Source: Homoserinimonas sedimenticola (GTDB taxonomy: Bacteria > Actinomycetota > Actinomycetes > Actinomycetales > Microbacteriaceae). Taken from it: a stretch of 64,000 nt of DNA. A program made the translations under genes and the position numbers. This document shows positions 1 to 8,475 of this stretch, one piece after another (the first letter of the stretch is position 1; every line of letters begins with the position of its first letter). The notes below the pieces were generated by a model. It did not search any database. It was given only the letters and a program-made list of their open reading frames with translations, and was not told the origin of the DNA. Location: NCBI RefSeq assembly GCF_026094475.1, contig NZ_JAPELL010000001.1, positions 2,070,326-2,134,325 on the forward strand, in the 5' to 3' direction.

Positions 1-223
1 CTCCGGATGCTGCGGCCAAGCGTTCGATCTCAGCGACGGGCTCGTCGCGGAACACACCCACCGTGAGCACCCGCTCCTCCGCGGCGGCGACCAGGTCCTT
101 CGCCATCTCCGGAGTGACAAAACGGGGACTCGCGGTCAGCACGAGCCCGATCGCATCCGCGCCCGCCTCGATCGCGTCGAAGACGTGGACGCGCTCGCTG
201 AGGCCGCAGATCTTGACGAACAT
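1..223 (-). CDS. trpF: Phosphoribosylanthranilate isomerase-like protein, N-terminal part (cut by window edge)
   Basis: Reading leftward from the ATG at 223, the protein opens MFVKICGL and continues with an EAGADAIGLVL stretch and a VGVFRDEP strand. These are the first beta-alpha units of the phosphoribosylanthranilate isomerase barrel, the tryptophan-pathway enzyme that isomerises PRA to CdRP. Only about 74 residues are present; the rest lies outside the window. The start lies 5 nt after the galK stop, with an AGAGAG-type purine stretch upstream, so it appears to be the last visible gene of a galT-galK-trpF transcript. That is an odd place for a tryptophan gene. A TrpF-like barrel with another substrate cannot be excluded because the catalytic residues further on are not visible. 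Confidence 0.75.
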   Translation of the reverse strand, partial: MFVKICGLSERVHVFDAIEAGADAIGLVLTASPRFVTPEMAKDLVAAAEERVLTVGVFRDEPVAEIERLAAASG

Positions 224-228
224 GGTCT

Positions 229-1386
229 CTACTCTCTCACCGCTCCATGAGAGGCGGTGACGACGAACATCTCGGGCTGGCCGAAACCGTGCTCGGCGAA
301 GGCGCCGTCGATCGCGACCTGAAGGCGTGAGATCGCGTGCGTGGGCGCGAGGGCGATCGCGGCCCCGCCGAAACCGCCGCCCGTCATGCGGGCGCCGAGA
401 GCCCCGTTCGCCCCCGCGGTCTCGACCGCGAGGTCGAGTTCCGGCACGGAGATCTCGAAGTCGTCGCGCATGGAGGCGTGCGAAGCATCCAGCAGCTCAC
501 CGATGGCCTCGGGCCCCTGCTCCCGGAGTGTGCGCACGGTGTCGAGCACGCGCTGGTTTTCGGTGACGACGTGGCGCACGCGGCGGAACGTCTCGTCATC
601 GAGGAGCGTGCGCGCCCGCTCGAGGTCGTCGACCGTGAGGTCGCGCAGGGACTCGACTCCGAGCATCTGTGCCCCCTTCTCGCAGGATGCGCGGCGCGCG
701 CCGTAGCCGCCCGTCGCGTGGGAGTGCGAGACGCCCGTGTCGATGATGAGGATGGCGAGCCCGGCCGCCTCGAGCCCCAGGTCGACGACCTGGCTGTCGA
801 GGGTGCGGCAGTCGAGGAACACGGCGGCGTCGGTCTCGCCGAGGAGCGACGCGGACTGGTCCATGATGCCCGTGGGGGCGCCGACTGCCTCGTTCTCGGC
901 GAGCTGGCCGACCCGCGCAAGGGTGCGCCGGTCGAGCCCCAGCCGCCACACGTCGTTGAGGGCGAGCGCGACAGCACTCTCGATCGCGGCGGAGGAGGAG
1001 AGGCCAGCGCCGACGGGCACGTCAGAGTCGATGAAGAGGTCGACGCCCGGCACGGCGGCGAGATCAGCGCCGTGCTGCGAGAGGGCCCACGCGACCCCGA
1101 GGGGGTAGGCGGCCCACCCCTCCAGCTCGCCGGGCACGAGCTGCGCGAGGGGAATCTCGGCGACCTCATCGGCGAAAGCGCTCGCGACGCGGAGCACGCG
1201 GTCCTCGCGCAGGCCGAGCGCGACGACCGTGCGGCGGTTGATCGCGAGGGGCAGCACAAACCCGAGGTTGTAGTCGGTGTGCTCGCCGATCAGGTTGACC
1301 CGTCCGGGGGCCGACCAGACACCGGATGCCTCGTGGCCGAAGGTCTCCGCGAAGCCGCGGCGTGCGTCGTCCCTGATGTCGCTCAT
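229..1386 (-). CDS. galK: Galactokinase
   Basis: A 385-residue GHMP kinase that phosphorylates alpha-D-galactose to galactose-1-phosphate with ATP, in the cytoplasm. The galactokinase signature GRVNLIGEHTDY sits near the N-terminus. The GHMP phosphate-binding loop VPVGAGLSSSAAIESA lies near residue 120, and the third motif MTGGGFGGAAIAL is near the C-terminus. Length matches bacterial GalK. The open frame extends further upstream, but the start at 1386 (protein MSDIRDDARRG) is chosen because it overlaps the galT stop as ATGA, typical of translational coupling. It is the second gene of the Leloir operon and acts before GalT. Confidence 0.95.
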   Translation of the reverse strand: MSDIRDDARRGFAETFGHEASGVWSAPGRVNLIGEHTDYNLGFVLPLAINRRTVVALGLREDRVLRVASAFADEVAEIPLAQLVPGELEGWAAYPLGVAWALSQHGADLAAVPGVDLFIDSDVPVGAGLSSSAAIESAVALALNDVWRLGLDRRTLARVGQLAENEAVGAPTGIMDQSASLLGETDAAVFLDCRTLDSQVVDLGLEAAGLAILIIDTGVSHSHATGGYGARRASCEKGAQMLGVESLRDLTVDDLERARTLLDDETFRRVRHVVTENQRVLDTVRTLREQGPEAIGELLDASHASMRDDFEISVPELDLAVETAGANGALGARMTGGGFGGAAIALAPTHAISRLQVAIDGAFAEHGFGQPEMFVVTASHGAVRE

Positions 1387-2525
1387 GCGATCCCCTCGAT
1401 GGTCTGCGAGCTCTCTTCGACGGACTCGGGGGACTGCGATGCCCGCGCCCGCGCGATTCCCTCCCGGACGAGTTCCGCGCTGCTCTCCGGCGGCACATCG
1501 CCGATCCACGCGCCCATGGCGGCCTCGGAGCCGGCCAGGAACTTGAGCCTGTCGGCCGCGCGGCGCGGCGAGGTGAGCTGCAGCGACATCCGAATCTCAT
1601 CCCGCATCTCGTTCACAGGGGCCTGGTGCCACGCCGCAATGTAGGGGGTGGGGGTGTCGTAGACGGCGTCGATGCCCCGTAGTAGCTCGAGGTAGAGGTG
1701 GGAGAGCTCCTCGCGCTCGGCGTCGTTCGTGGCGGCGAAGTCGGGCACGTGGCGGTGCGGGAGCATGTGCACCTCGAGGGGCCAGCGGGCGGCGAAGGGC
1801 ACGAAGGCGGTCCAGTGTTCGCCGCTCAGCAGCATGCGCTCGGAGGCGCGCTCGCGCTCCAACAGCCGCTCGAACATATCGGGCCCGAGCTCGCTCACGG
1901 ACGCCATGAGTCGCTGGGTGCGCGGCGTGATGTAGGGGTAGGCGTAGATCTGGCCGTGCGGATGCGGCAGGGTCACGCCGATCTCCTGGCCGCGGTTCTC
2001 GAAGGGGAAAACCTGGCGAATGCCCGGCAGTGCGGAGAGCGCCGCCGTGCGGTCGGCCCACGCCTCGATCACGGTGCGGGCACGCGACGGCGTCTGGGTG
2101 CCGAAGGACCCCTCGTGCTCGGGGCTGAAGCAGACCACCTCGCAGCGGCCGTATGAGGGGGCGGTGCGTTCGAAGCCGAGCCCCGCGACATCCGCCTCGC
2201 CCAGTTCTGGACCAAAGGAGGGGGAGCGGTTCTCGAAGACGGCGACGTCGTAGTTGGAGGGGATCTCGCTCGGGTTCTCGGGGGTCGCGGGGGCAAGCGG
2301 GTCCTGGTGAGCGGGCGGCAGGAAGACGCGGTTCTGGCGGGCGGCCGCGACCGAGATCCAGTCGCCCGTGAGCACGTCCTGACGCATGGTCGCCGTCGGG
2401 GGGCGGGGGTCGAGCATGCGTGCGTCCACCGCGCGTTCTCCCGTGAGGGTGGTGTCGGCGTCGTCGAAATAGATGAGTTCTCGACCGTCGGCGAGGCTCG
2501 TAACGGTCTTTGTGATCGGAGCCAT
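1383..2525 (-). CDS. galT: Galactose-1-phosphate uridylyltransferase
   Basis: A 380-residue HIT-superfamily enzyme that exchanges galactose-1-phosphate with UDP-glucose to give UDP-galactose and glucose-1-phosphate. The active-site motif HPHGQ, with the histidine that becomes uridylylated, is plain in LPHPHGQIYAYPYI around residue 195. The N-terminal RQDVLTGDWI and ENRSPSFGPE segments are also GalT hallmarks. It is first in the operon and coupled to galK through a 4-nt ATGA overlap. An AAAGGG ribosome-binding site lies 4 nt before the ATG. Only 28 bp separate it from divergent galM, so its promoter must lie partly inside galM. Confidence 0.95.
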   Translation of the reverse strand: MAPITKTVTSLADGRELIYFDDADTTLTGERAVDARMLDPRPPTATMRQDVLTGDWISVAAARQNRVFLPPAHQDPLAPATPENPSEIPSNYDVAVFENRSPSFGPELGEADVAGLGFERTAPSYGRCEVVCFSPEHEGSFGTQTPSRARTVIEAWADRTAALSALPGIRQVFPFENRGQEIGVTLPHPHGQIYAYPYITPRTQRLMASVSELGPDMFERLLERERASERMLLSGEHWTAFVPFAARWPLEVHMLPHRHVPDFAATNDAEREELSHLYLELLRGIDAVYDTPTPYIAAWHQAPVNEMRDEIRMSLQLTSPRRAADRLKFLAGSEAAMGAWIGDVPPESSAELVREGIARARASQSPESVEESSQTIEGIA

Positions 2526-2553
2526 CGCACCCTTTTCGCTTTAGGCTGATTCC
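2526..2553. promoter_or_regulatory. 28-bp divergent galT/galM regulatory gap with leaderless galM -10
   Basis: The + strand carries TAGGCT at 2542-2547, ending 6 nt before the galM ATG with no Shine-Dalgarno, as expected for a -10 box of a leaderless mRNA. The - strand carries the galT ribosome-binding site AAAGGG. No obvious operator palindrome fits in the gap. Confidence 0.5.
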
Positions 2554-3477
2554 ATGCGAGCGCCCACCGGAGAACAGTTCGAGCTACACCTGTCGCACGA
2601 GGGCCGCACCGCCCGGGCAATCATAACGGAGCTCGCGGCGTCGCTCCGTGTGCTCGAGATCGACAGTGTCGCGGTGACCCAGCCCTACCCGGAGGAGTCC
2701 CTGCCGCCCTTCGGCTGTGGCATCGTGCTCGCCCCTTGGCCCAACCGCGTGCGCAACGGCCGCTGGGAGCTCGATGGCACGACGCAGCAGCTGGATCTCA
2801 CGGAGCCCGCCCGCAACAATGCGATCCACGGCCTGCTCCGCAACGCCCCCTACACGGTCGCCGAACGCACGGATACCGCGATCACTCTCGCCGCGCCGGT
2901 GTTCCCGCAGCACGGCTACCCGTTCCTGCTCGACACGACCGTGCGCTACGAGCTCCTGCCCGGCGGCCTTGCCGTGACCCACACGGCGACGAACCGGTCC
3001 ACCGCGCCCGCCCCCGTCGCCTTCGGCGTGCACCCCTTCTTCCGCATCGGTGAGGTGCCCGTCGAGGAGCTCGTGCTCACGGTCGAGGCCGAAACACGGG
3101 TGGAGACGGATGACCGGCTCAACCCGATCGGTGTCGAAGCGGTTGACGGCACGCGCTTCGACCTGCGGGGCGGTCGCCCCGTCGGCGAACTCGAGCTCGA
3201 CGACGCCTTCGGCGACCTCACCGCCCGCGACGGCCGGATCACGCACACGCTCGCCGCCCCTGGCGGGCGAGAGGTGCGCATCTGGCAGGAGGAGCAGTGG
3301 GGCTGGGTGCAGGTCTTCACGACGCGCGAGTTCCCGCAGGGCGAGGGCCGCGGTCTCGCCGTCGCGATCGAACCCATGACCGCCCCGCCCGACGCTCTCA
3401 ACTCGGGGCAGGGCCTGCGCTGGCTCGACCCCGAGGAGACCTGGTCGGCGTCGTGGGGCGTCGAGTATGCCAGCTGA
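2554..3477 (+). CDS. galM: Aldose 1-epimerase (galactose mutarotase family)
   Basis: A 307-residue beta-sandwich protein that interconverts the alpha and beta anomers of aldoses, supplying alpha-galactose to GalK. Family marks are APWPNRVRNGRW near residue 65, an NAIHGLL segment with the conserved histidine near residue 92, and FGVHPFF with the second histidine near residue 155. The C-terminal part carries IAIEPMT-like AIEPMTAPPDALNSG, with the catalytic glutamate. It is transcribed divergently from galT. The start is supported by a TAGGCT -10 box 6 nt upstream, so the mRNA is probably leaderless. Its end overlaps the next gene by 11 nt. Confidence 0.92.
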   Translation: MRAPTGEQFELHLSHEGRTARAIITELAASLRVLEIDSVAVTQPYPEESLPPFGCGIVLAPWPNRVRNGRWELDGTTQQLDLTEPARNNAIHGLLRNAPYTVAERTDTAITLAAPVFPQHGYPFLLDTTVRYELLPGGLAVTHTATNRSTAPAPVAFGVHPFFRIGEVPVEELVLTVEAETRVETDDRLNPIGVEAVDGTRFDLRGGRPVGELELDDAFGDLTARDGRITHTLAAPGGREVRIWQEEQWGWVQVFTTREFPQGEGRGLAVAIEPMTAPPDALNSGQGLRWLDPEETWSASWGVEYAS

Positions 3478-4561
3478 GGATACGAGCGGCACGCGGCATC
3501 CGTCACCCACGCGCGCGCAGGTGCGACGCTGGCGACGCTACCTTGCCGATGAGCGCGCGGAGGCCGCCGTCTACCGTGACCTGGCCGGGCGTCGCACGGG
3601 GGAGGAGCGGTCGATCCTGCTCGCACTGGCCGAGGCGGAAGCCCGCCACGAGCAGCACTGGCTCGACCTGCTTGGCGATGAGGTCGGCCCGTATCGCAGG
3701 GGAGCCCTCCGCACCCGTACCCTCGGGTGGCTCGCCCGGCGATTCGGCTCCGTCTTCGTGCTCGCTCTCGCACAGCAGGCGGAGGCGCGCTCTCCGTACG
3801 AGGCGGATGACGACGCCACGGCCGCGATGGCGGCGGACGAGCGCATCCACGGCGAGGTCGTCCGCGGGCTTGCGGCGAGGGGGCGAGCGCGGCTCTCGGG
3901 GTCCTTCCGCGCGGCCGTGTTCGGGGCCAACGACGGCCTCGTGAGCAATCTTGCCCTCGTCATGGGGATCGGGGCGACGGGGGTCGCGCCCGGGATCATC
4001 CTCGCGACAGGCATCGCCGGTCTCCTCGCGGGAGCCCTGTCGATGGCGGCGGGGGAGTACGTGTCGGTGCGCTCGCAGAGGGAGCTGCTCGCGGCATCCG
4101 ACCCCGACCCGCACGCCGAGCAGGCGGTGCCCGACCTCGACGTTGACGCCAACGAGCTCGCCCTCGTCTACCGTGCCCGCGGCATGACGATCGAGGAGGC
4201 GGATGCTCGTGCCCGCCGTGTGCTCGCGAACCTGCGCAGCGATGCGACGGGTGAGGTGACGGTGCCGCGCTCATATGAGGAGGTCGGTTCCGCCGTCGGT
4301 GCTGCCCTCTCGAGCTTCTGCTTCTTCGCGTCGGGTGCACTCCTGCCCGTGCTGCCCTACCTCTTCGGGCTCAAGGGGGTCGTCGCGGTCGTTGCGGCGG
4401 CCGTGATCGTGGGTATTGCGCTCCTGCTGACGGGCGCCGTCGTGGGGGTGCTATCGGGCGGGCCGCCGCACTGGCGGGCCCTGCGTCAGCTCGCGATCGG
4501 TTTCGGGGCCGCCGCAGTGACCTACATGCTCGGGTTGCTCTTCGGCACGACGGTCGCGTGA
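3467..4561 (+). CDS. Ferritin-like/VIT1 fusion, MbfA-type iron or manganese transporter
   Basis: A 364-residue two-domain protein. Residues 1-140 form a rubrerythrin-like helical bundle with possible diiron ligands in DERAEAAVYRDL, EAEARHEQHW and AADERIHGE. Residues 150-364 form a CCC1/VIT1 membrane domain that opens with the family signature VFGANDGLVSNLALVMG and carries about five membrane segments. Related MbfA proteins export iron, using the ferritin-like part for sensing; transport of iron or manganese here is inferred from family. The ATG overlaps the end of galM by 11 nt, so it may be co-transcribed although the function seems unrelated to galactose. Confidence 0.85.
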   Translation: MPAEDTSGTRHPSPTRAQVRRWRRYLADERAEAAVYRDLAGRRTGEERSILLALAEAEARHEQHWLDLLGDEVGPYRRGALRTRTLGWLARRFGSVFVLALAQQAEARSPYEADDDATAAMAADERIHGEVVRGLAARGRARLSGSFRAAVFGANDGLVSNLALVMGIGATGVAPGIILATGIAGLLAGALSMAAGEYVSVRSQRELLAASDPDPHAEQAVPDLDVDANELALVYRARGMTIEEADARARRVLANLRSDATGEVTVPRSYEEVGSAVGAALSSFCFFASGALLPVLPYLFGLKGVVAVVAAAVIVGIALLLTGAVVGVLSGGPPHWRALRQLAIGFGAAAVTYMLGLLFGTTVA

Positions 4562-4567
4562 GTCGCG

Positions 4568-4681
4568 CTACTCGCGCGCGTGGAACATGACATCCCACCA
4601 GTAGTGAAAGTTGTTCGCTGTGGCGGACTGACGGCCGAACTCCTCGAGAACCGGGGGGGAGGAGGCTGACCGTCGTCGCGG
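4568..4681 (-). other. Open stretch in frame after the DUF2306 stop (possible gene remnant)
   Basis: On the - strand, the frame of the DUF2306 gene continues after its TGA for 37 codons to a TAG at 4568-4570. The last part reads VLEEFGRQSATANNFHYWW followed by DVMFHARE, a composition that looks like real protein rather than noise. A run of seven G (4653-4659) sits near its start. It could be the tail of a decayed gene, a separate short reading frame, or chance. I do not recognise the family. Confidence 0.25.
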
Positions 4682-5341
4682 TCAGCGACGCCCCGCGCGC
4701 CGCCGAATCGCATGCTCGGCAACCGCGAGGTTCAGCACCCACGCCGTCGTCATGAGCACGGCCTTGGTCGTCGCATCGAGCTCACCGAGCACGAGGCTCG
4801 GCACGATCATGATGACGGCCTGCGTGCCCGCGGCGACTCCGATCGCGTATGCGCGGGTCATCCAGGCGCCGTGGGAGCTGAAGTTCCGCCGGGCGAGCGA
4901 ACGAACTCCACGCAGGAGGGCCAGGAGCATCCCGAGCCCGAAGATCAGGCGCACGACCAGGAGAGCGTCGCCGTCACTTGCGGGAAGGTCGTAGGCGACC
5001 GTCATCCACAGGCCAGAAACGGCCGTGATGAGTCCCGCGGGAATCAGCACAAGCCCCGCAACGCGGTGCCACCGTCCGCGGCGAAGGCTCGCGCTGAACT
5101 GGAAGGCGCCGAGGAGGCTGTACAGGGTTGCGCCGATGATGTGACTGACGACGGGGACCGGGGAGTCGAAGAAGCGGGCATTGGCTGCGGTGACCTCCGC
5201 GCTGCCGGCGAGTTCGCCCACGCGCACGGAGCCCGCGAGTACGGGGATGAGGCTCAGCAGGATGAGCGCGGTCGGGAGCACCCACGCACGGCGCCCGGCC
5301 TGGCGCATCGGTTCTTTCTTCTGGGCGATCTGGGTGTTCAT
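4682..5341 (-). CDS. DUF2306-type six-helix membrane protein
   Basis: A 219-residue integral membrane protein with about six hydrophobic helices, including LPTALILLSLIPVLAGSV near residue 20, VVSHIIGATLYSLLGAF near residue 65 and VLIPAGLITAVSGLWM near residue 100. The HxxxG..Q, H..G and SHGAWMTRAYAIG motifs match the DUF2306 family of predicted membrane proteins, whose function is not established. The start at 5341 (MNTQIAQ) has an AAGGAT ribosome-binding site; the open frame runs much further upstream but only across the divergent tetR gene. It faces a TetR regulator across a 96-bp gap with two operator-like sites, so it is the likely repression target. Confidence 0.75.
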   Translation of the reverse strand: MNTQIAQKKEPMRQAGRRAWVLPTALILLSLIPVLAGSVRVGELAGSAEVTAANARFFDSPVPVVSHIIGATLYSLLGAFQFSASLRRGRWHRVAGLVLIPAGLITAVSGLWMTVAYDLPASDGDALLVVRLIFGLGMLLALLRGVRSLARRNFSSHGAWMTRAYAIGVAAGTQAVIMIVPSLVLGELDATTKAVLMTTAWVLNLAVAEHAIRRRAGRR

Positions 5342-5362
5342 GGCATCCTTCTCTGCGCTGGT

Positions 5363-5409
5363 GTACGGCGTACGCCTTCGACGCTCGAACGCTAACGTGT
5401 ACGCTGTAC
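5363..5409. promoter_or_regulatory. Two GTAC-N3-GTAC operator-like sites between DUF2306 gene and tetR
   Basis: Site 1 is GTACGGCGTAC at 5363-5373 and site 2 is GTACGCTGTAC at 5399-5409, with centres 36 bp apart. Each has perfect GTAC arms around a 3-nt core. They fill the middle of the gap between the divergent genes, where a TetR dimer would block both promoters. Confidence 0.6.
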
Positions 5410-5437
5410 TCCTGTCAAGGCCCAGCGGAGGAGGACG

Positions 5438-6136
5438 ATGGCACGCCCGGATGCCTCGGGTCCCCGAGCTCGGCTGAACCGCCCGAGCGTGCTCGCCGCC
5501 GCCGTCGCCCTCGCCGACGAGGTCGGGGTCGAGGGGCTCAGTATGCGGCGACTTGCGCAGGAGCTCGGAGTCGTGCCAATGGCCCTGTACAAGCACGTCC
5601 GCAACAAGGACGAACTGCTCGACGGCATGGTGGAGTTCCTGATCGGCGAGATCGGTGACGTTGGTGAGACGGAGGCGGCAGAGGATTGGAAGGGAAGGGC
5701 GCGCACGCGCGTGCTGGCCGCCCGAGAGGTGCTGATGCGGCATCCGTGGGCGCGCCGTCTCTTCGAGACCCGTTCGACCAAGACGGGTGCCGTGCTCGAC
5801 TACATGAACTCCTTCGCGGGGATCCTGCTGAGCGGCGGTCTCTCTGCCGAACTGACCCACCACGCGATGCACGCGATCGGCGGACGGATGTGGGGATTCA
5901 CGCAGGAGCTCTTCGAAGACGAACCGTCTACACCTCCCCAGGGGCCGGAAGCGGCCGCCATGATGCAGGAGATGGCGCAGCGGTTTCCCCACATCGCCGC
6001 CATCGCGTCGATGGAGCATGACGACTCCGTCGTGGGCCGAGGCTGCGACGACCAGTTCGAGTTCGAGTTCGCCCTCGACCTCATTCTCGATGGCATTGAG
6101 CGGCGACACCTCAGCGGCTGGCGGTCGACTCCTTAG
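5438..6136 (+). CDS. TetR-family repressor
   Basis: A 232-residue regulator. The helix-turn-helix is SMRRLAQELGVVPMALYKHV at about residues 33-52, followed by NKDELLDGMVEFL, the typical TetR start of the ligand domain. The C-terminal domain resembles TetR_C_1-type regulators. A strong GGAGGAGG ribosome-binding site precedes the ATG by a few nucleotides. It is divergent from the DUF2306 membrane protein gene, and two GTAC-N3-GTAC sites lie between them. Autoregulation together with repression of the neighbour is the simplest model. The ligand is unknown. Confidence 0.9.
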   Translation: MARPDASGPRARLNRPSVLAAAVALADEVGVEGLSMRRLAQELGVVPMALYKHVRNKDELLDGMVEFLIGEIGDVGETEAAEDWKGRARTRVLAAREVLMRHPWARRLFETRSTKTGAVLDYMNSFAGILLSGGLSAELTHHAMHAIGGRMWGFTQELFEDEPSTPPQGPEAAAMMQEMAQRFPHIAAIASMEHDDSVVGRGCDDQFEFEFALDLILDGIERRHLSGWRSTP

Positions 6137-6259
6137 GTCAGCAGCACAGCGTCTCGCCTGAGGACTGTGATGTTGACACATGGGGCGCGGGCGTTGCGCT
6201 GGCTAGCCTGATGCCGCACGCTCTCGCGTGCTCCGCCGTTCCGCACACAAAGGAGTGTC

Positions 6260-7603
6260 ATGGCCGTTCAGAACGACATCGATTCGGCTGGTCTCGACTC
6301 GAGGCAGCATCGCAACCGCGCCATCATCGGCAGCTCGGTCGGCACCGTCATCGAGTGGTACGACTTCATGCTCTACGGGCTTGCCTCGGCGCTCGTCTTC
6401 GCCCCGCTCTACTTCGGCGATGGCGGTCTCGCCGGCACGCTGGGCGCCTTCGCCTCCTTCGCGGTCGGTTTCGGTGCGCGCCCGATCGGCGGGCTGATCT
6501 TCGCCCACTTCGGCGACAAGGTCGGCCGCAAGGTGACCCTCCTCGTGACCCTGCTCACGATGGGCATCGCGACGACGCTCATCGGCTTGCTGCCCACCGC
6601 CGACGACATCGGGATCTGGGCGCCGATCGCCCTCATTGTGCTGCGGATCTTCCAGGGCGCGGGCGCCGGCGCGGAGTTCGCGGGGGCGATGACGATGGCG
6701 AGCGAGTCCTCGCACGTGCGCAACCGGGCCTTCATCGCGGGGTTTCCCGGTTCCGCCGTTTATGTCGGTATGGCGATCGCGACGGCAACCTTCGCGGTGC
6801 TGAGCGCCGCGATGCCCACGGAGGACTTCCTCACCTGGGGCTGGCGCATCCCGTTCATCGCGAGTGTCGTGATCGTCGCCTTCGCCCTGTACTTCCGTCT
6901 TCGCGTCAAGGAGACCGCGGCCTTCGAGGCGGCAGAACAGTCGGGCACTGTGCGACCGGCACCGCTCTTCGAGGCGGCGCGCACCCAGTGGCGCGTGCTC
7001 ATCCCCGGTATGGCGCTCTTCGTCTTCGTGCTGCCGTGGGTCTACGTCGTGCAGACCTTCTCGATCTCGTACACGACGGGCACGCTCACGGTGGACCCGA
7101 CGGCCGCGCTGGTCGCCCTCATCGTCGCGGAGCTGCTCACTATCCCCGCGACCCTGCTCTTTGGGCGCCTCGCTGACCGCATCGGTCGCAAACCCGTGCT
7201 GATCGGTGCCGCGATCTTCGCGATCGTCTTCGCCTTCCCCATGTTCGCGCTCTACCTCACTGAGGCACCAGCCCTCGTCGGAGTGGGGCTCGTGCTGGGA
7301 CTCGCGATCATCCAGGGCGCAACGATCGGGGTCTCGGCGGCGATGCTCGCCGAAATCTTCCCGACCAGTATGCGCTGGAGCGGCATCGCGATCTCCCGCG
7401 AGATTCCGGCCGCCCTCGTCGGCGGCACCGCACCCTTCGTTGCCACCTGGCTCGTCTCGGTCGCGGGCGGCACACCCTGGCTCGTCGCGATCTACCTCGT
7501 CGTTCTCAGCATCGTCGGGCTGATCGGAATCGCCGCGCTGCCCGAGACTCTGCCCCGCAAGGTCGAGGAGGCGGCTCAGGCGCGAGCCGAGGCATCCGTC
7601 TAG
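6260..7603 (+). CDS. MFS transporter, metabolite:proton symporter type
   Basis: A 447-residue major-facilitator protein with about 12 membrane helices. GTVIEWYDFMLYG in helix 1 and the loop motif FGDKVGRKVTLL between helices 2 and 3 place it with the metabolite:H+ symporters (ShiA/ProP/KgtP-like). These import organic acids, shikimate or compatible solutes; the substrate here cannot be read from sequence. An AAAGGAG ribosome-binding site sits 4 nt before the ATG. Upstream, a TTGACA at 6173-6178 has no well-spaced -10. Its stop overlaps the convergent EamA gene stop within a shared CTAG. Confidence 0.88.
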   Translation: MAVQNDIDSAGLDSRQHRNRAIIGSSVGTVIEWYDFMLYGLASALVFAPLYFGDGGLAGTLGAFASFAVGFGARPIGGLIFAHFGDKVGRKVTLLVTLLTMGIATTLIGLLPTADDIGIWAPIALIVLRIFQGAGAGAEFAGAMTMASESSHVRNRAFIAGFPGSAVYVGMAIATATFAVLSAAMPTEDFLTWGWRIPFIASVVIVAFALYFRLRVKETAAFEAAEQSGTVRPAPLFEAARTQWRVLIPGMALFVFVLPWVYVVQTFSISYTTGTLTVDPTAALVALIVAELLTIPATLLFGRLADRIGRKPVLIGAAIFAIVFAFPMFALYLTEAPALVGVGLVLGLAIIQGATIGVSAAMLAEIFPTSMRWSGIAISREIPAALVGGTAPFVATWLVSVAGGTPWLVAIYLVVLSIVGLIGIAALPETLPRKVEEAAQARAEASV

Positions 7604-8475
7604 CGTCGCATCCTGCCTCGGCGCAACCGTGTGAACAGCGGTTGCCCGAGCAGGATGCCGACGAGCACGAGTGCGAGGCCGAGTACCTGCCGCTGCTCGA
7701 GCACCTCGGCGGCGGCGAGGGTTCCGAGGAGCACGCCCGTGACGGGGTTGAGCAGTCCGATGAGCCCGACCGTGCCTGCCGCGAGGTGGCGAAGTCCGCT
7801 GAACCAGGCCACATACGCGAGGGCGGTCGCCACGACCGAGATGTAGGCGAATGCTGCGACGGCGGGCGGGTCGAGGGTGGGCGGCGCTCCTTCGACTGCG
7901 AGGGCGATGGGCAGCAGCACGAGCCCGCCGGCGATGAGTTGCCAAGAGGTCACCGAGAGTAGGTCCCCGCTCGGGTTCCACTTCTTCGTGAGGATGTAGC
8001 CGACCGAGCTGATCGCGATCGCGCTGAGGGAGGCGAGCACGCCGAGGGGGTCGATGGCGGATGCTCCGGTCGCCACCATTAAGAAGACCCCGGCGACGCC
8101 CAGCACAGCTCCCGCGAGCGGGAGCAGGCGCGGCCGTTCGCGGATGATGGGCCAGGCGATGAGCATCATCGCCATCGGGCTCGTCGCCATGATCGTTGTG
8201 GCGATGCTGCTCGGCAGCAATTGCGCCGAAACGTAGATGAGGGCGAAGAAGGCGCCCATGTTGAGGCTGCCGAGCACGAGGGCCTTCCACCACCACTCGC
8301 CGCGAGGAAGCCGGCGACGGATGGCGAGGAGCAGGAGGCCGGCGGGGAGGGCCCGGATGGCGCCGCCCCACAGCGGGGTCTCGGCGGGCAGCCACTGTTG
8401 CGTGACGAAGTAGGTGGTGCCCCAGGCGATCGGGGCCACGGCGGTCACGAGACCCCACCGCAGGTTTGCTTCCAT
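7600..8475 (-). CDS. EamA-family (DMT) transporter
   Basis: A 291-residue permease with about ten membrane helices in two EamA repeats, residues 5-135 and 150-280. Signs are the internal repeat of small-residue-rich helices, such as LPLAGAVLGVAGVFLMV and GLIGLLNPVTGVLLGTL, and the basic C-terminus. DMT exporters move amino acids, metabolites or drugs; the substrate is unknown. The start at 8475 lies inside a 20-bp perfect palindrome and is divergent from a MarR regulator, so MarR control is very likely. It ends in a 4-nt overlap with the convergent MFS gene. Confidence 0.85.
   Translation of the reverse strand: MEANLRWGLVTAVAPIAWGTTYFVTQQWLPAETPLWGGAIRALPAGLLLLAIRRRLPRGEWWWKALVLGSLNMGAFFALIYVSAQLLPSSIATTIMATSPMAMMLIAWPIIRERPRLLPLAGAVLGVAGVFLMVATGASAIDPLGVLASLSAIAISSVGYILTKKWNPSGDLLSVTSWQLIAGGLVLLPIALAVEGAPPTLDPPAVAAFAYISVVATALAYVAWFSGLRHLAAGTVGLIGLLNPVTGVLLGTLAAAEVLEQRQVLGLALVLVGILLGQPLFTRLRRGRMRR

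Noticed and set aside
6173-6209. TTGACA...TAGCCT promoter for the MFS gene
   Set aside because: The 25-nt spacing is too long for a normal promoter; TAGCCT alone may still function.
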